Notes under the pieces: generated by a model
Database searches by the model: none
What the model saw: only the letters and a program-made list of their open reading frames with translations
What the model was told of the DNA's origin: nothing
Shown: positions 16,079 to 16,777 of the stretch, piece by piece
Layout: the number at the start of each line of letters is the position of its first letter
How positions within the stretch are numbered: position 1 is the first letter of the stretch
NCBI GenBank assembly: GCA_021796135.1
Contig: JAJYOQ010000033.1
Coordinates: forward strand, 1-16,777
Direction of reading: 5' to 3'
Source of the DNA: Bacteroidota bacterium
Lineage (GTDB): Bacteria > Bacteroidota > Ignavibacteria > Ignavibacteriales > Ignavibacteriaceae
DNA: 16,777 nt
Made by a program: the position numbers and the translations under genes

Positions 16079-16633
16079 ATGAGTAACCTTTTGTCAATAG
16101 GGGCAAAATTCCCCGAGTTCAAAAAAGTTGCAGTTGTATCATTAGAAAAAGGGAAAGAATTTTCCGAAATTAATTCACAAGATCATATAAACTCCGGCAA
16201 ATGGATGGTAATGTTCTGGTACCCAAAAGATTTTACTTTTGTATGTCCTACAGAAATAGCAGAGTTCAATAGAAATTTTGAAGAATTTAGAGATAGAGAT
16301 GCTCAATTACTAGGTGCATCAACAGATACCGAATTTGTGCATCTTGCCTGGAGAAAAGATCATAAAGACTTAAAAGATCTTAAATTTCCTTTGATTGCAG
16401 ATACCTCAAAATCATTAGCGGAATCGCTGGGTATTCTTGAATCAAATGAAAAAGTAGCTTATAGAGTTACTTACATTGTTGACCCACATGGAATTATCAG
16501 ATGGGTAAGCGCAAATGATTTGAATGTAGGAAGGAACGTAAAAGAAGTTCTTAGAGTTCTGGATGCTCTTCAAACTGATGAACTTTGTCCATGTAATTGG
16601 GAAAAGGGACAAGAAACACTTCAAGTAGCCTGA
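16079..16633 (+). CDS. ahpC: Alkyl hydroperoxide reductase AhpC (2-Cys peroxiredoxin)
   Basis: Reduces hydrogen peroxide and organic hydroperoxides in the cytoplasm. The 184 residues have a thioredoxin-fold peroxiredoxin core with the peroxidatic C56 in FTFVCPTE and the supporting R129. The C-terminal tail ends LQTDELCPCNWEKGQETL, with C170 and C172. A C-terminal CxC tail after DEL is the hallmark of mycobacterial-type AhpC, which uses an extra cysteine and the AhpD partner; most bacterial AhpC proteins have a single resolving cysteine and use AhpF. No ahpD or ahpF is in the window, so the reductant is unknown. The start is supported by AGAGG (16066-16070), eight nt upstream. It diverges from oxyR, as in mycobacteria, behind the OxyR operator, so peroxide induction is expected. 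Confidence 0.94.
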   Translation: MSNLLSIGAKFPEFKKVAVVSLEKGKEFSEINSQDHINSGKWMVMFWYPKDFTFVCPTEIAEFNRNFEEFRDRDAQLLGASTDTEFVHLAWRKDHKDLKDLKFPLIADTSKSLAESLGILESNEKVAYRVTYIVDPHGIIRWVSANDLNVGRNVKEVLRVLDALQTDELCPCNWEKGQETLQVA

Positions 16634-16654
16634 AAAAAATACTTATTAGTTGTT

Positions 16655-16697
16655 AAATCCGGCGAAAACTGACCAAAAATCCGGCCAAAATTGACCA
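16655..16697. repeat. Tandem pair of 21-nt direct repeats
   Basis: The two copies, 16655-16675 and 16677-16697, differ at only two positions (G/C and C/T) and are offset by 22 nt, about two helical turns, so a bound protein would see both on one face of the DNA. They are probably transposase-binding sites of the insertion sequence end. Confidence 0.8.
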
Positions 16698-16767
16698 GCC
16701 TAAGTTAGTTATTTTTTGATATATTTTTCAATCTAAAGCTCTTTCCATTAATCAGAAACGGATAACT

Positions 16768-16777
16768 ATGATGCAGT
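16768..16777 (+). CDS. Possible start of an IstA-like transposase, cut by the window
   Basis: ATG ATG CAG is the last readable sequence, with CGGA (16759-16762) as a possible ribosome binding site six nt upstream. Only three codons are visible, so the gene is inferred purely from its place after an IS21-like end. Confidence 0.25.

Larger units (their letters stand above)
16651..16777 (+). mobile_element. Left end of a probable IS21-family insertion sequence, partial
   Basis: Seventeen nt after the ahpC stop a segment begins TGTTAAATCCGG. It contains two direct copies of a 21-nt unit (16655-16675 and 16677-16697, two mismatches, 22-nt period) with TCCGGC at one side and TGACCA at the other. 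IS21-family ends start with TG and carry several such repeats as transposase sites, followed by istA. A start codon follows about 70 nt later. The right end and any target duplication lie outside the window, so the assignment is inference. Confidence 0.55.

Overview
The window is AT-rich and gene-dense. Its core is a near-complete classical menaquinone (vitamin K2) operon. Several features suggest a member of the Bacteroidota/Ignavibacteriota side of the tree: low GC, many starts without a Shine-Dalgarno (SD) sequence, promoter-like elements of the TTTG / TAnnTTTG type, an RsgA whose N-terminus begins MKG, and an AT-biased codon choice. This placement is inference; there is no rRNA or other marker gene to confirm it.

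Layout. 1-1311 (minus strand): an exported papain-like (C39-like) protein, cut by the window edge and lacking the catalytic Cys and His, lies downstream of an exodeoxyribonuclease III. 1503-4992 (plus): two overlapping half-transporter genes encode a heterodimeric ABC exporter with one degenerate and one consensus ATPase site. 5141-6097 (plus): the ribosome-assembly GTPase RsgA. 6179-14493 (plus): menF-menD-menH-menB-menA-menC-menE, tightly packed with two overlaps, covering chorismate to demethylmenaquinone. 14490-15868 (minus): a hot-dog thioesterase that probably supplies the DHNA-CoA hydrolase step, downstream of oxyR. 16079-16633 (plus): an AhpC-type peroxiredoxin diverging from oxyR. 16651 to the window end: what looks like the left end of an IS21-family insertion sequence.

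How it works together. MenF, MenD, MenH, MenC, MenE and MenB make DHNA-CoA, the thioesterase releases DHNA, and MenA prenylates it at the membrane. Only the final methyltransferase (MenG/UbiE) is missing here. OxyR keeps both redox cysteines at the E. coli positions (C199, C208). The oxyR-ahpC intergenic region holds a near-perfect OxyR operator directly against a Bacteroidota-type promoter, so peroxide control of ahpC can be read from the sequence.

Most notable observations: (1) two genes, the first ABC subunit and rsgA, have no ATG/GTG/TTG start and appear to begin at ATA and ATC, both exactly 6 nt after GGAG; (2) the OxyR operator with a 6-nt instead of 7-nt central spacer; (3) the double catalytic-residue loss in the exported papain-like protein; (4) the menaquinone thioesterase sitting in the oxyR transcription unit; (5) the insertion-sequence end abutting ahpC.
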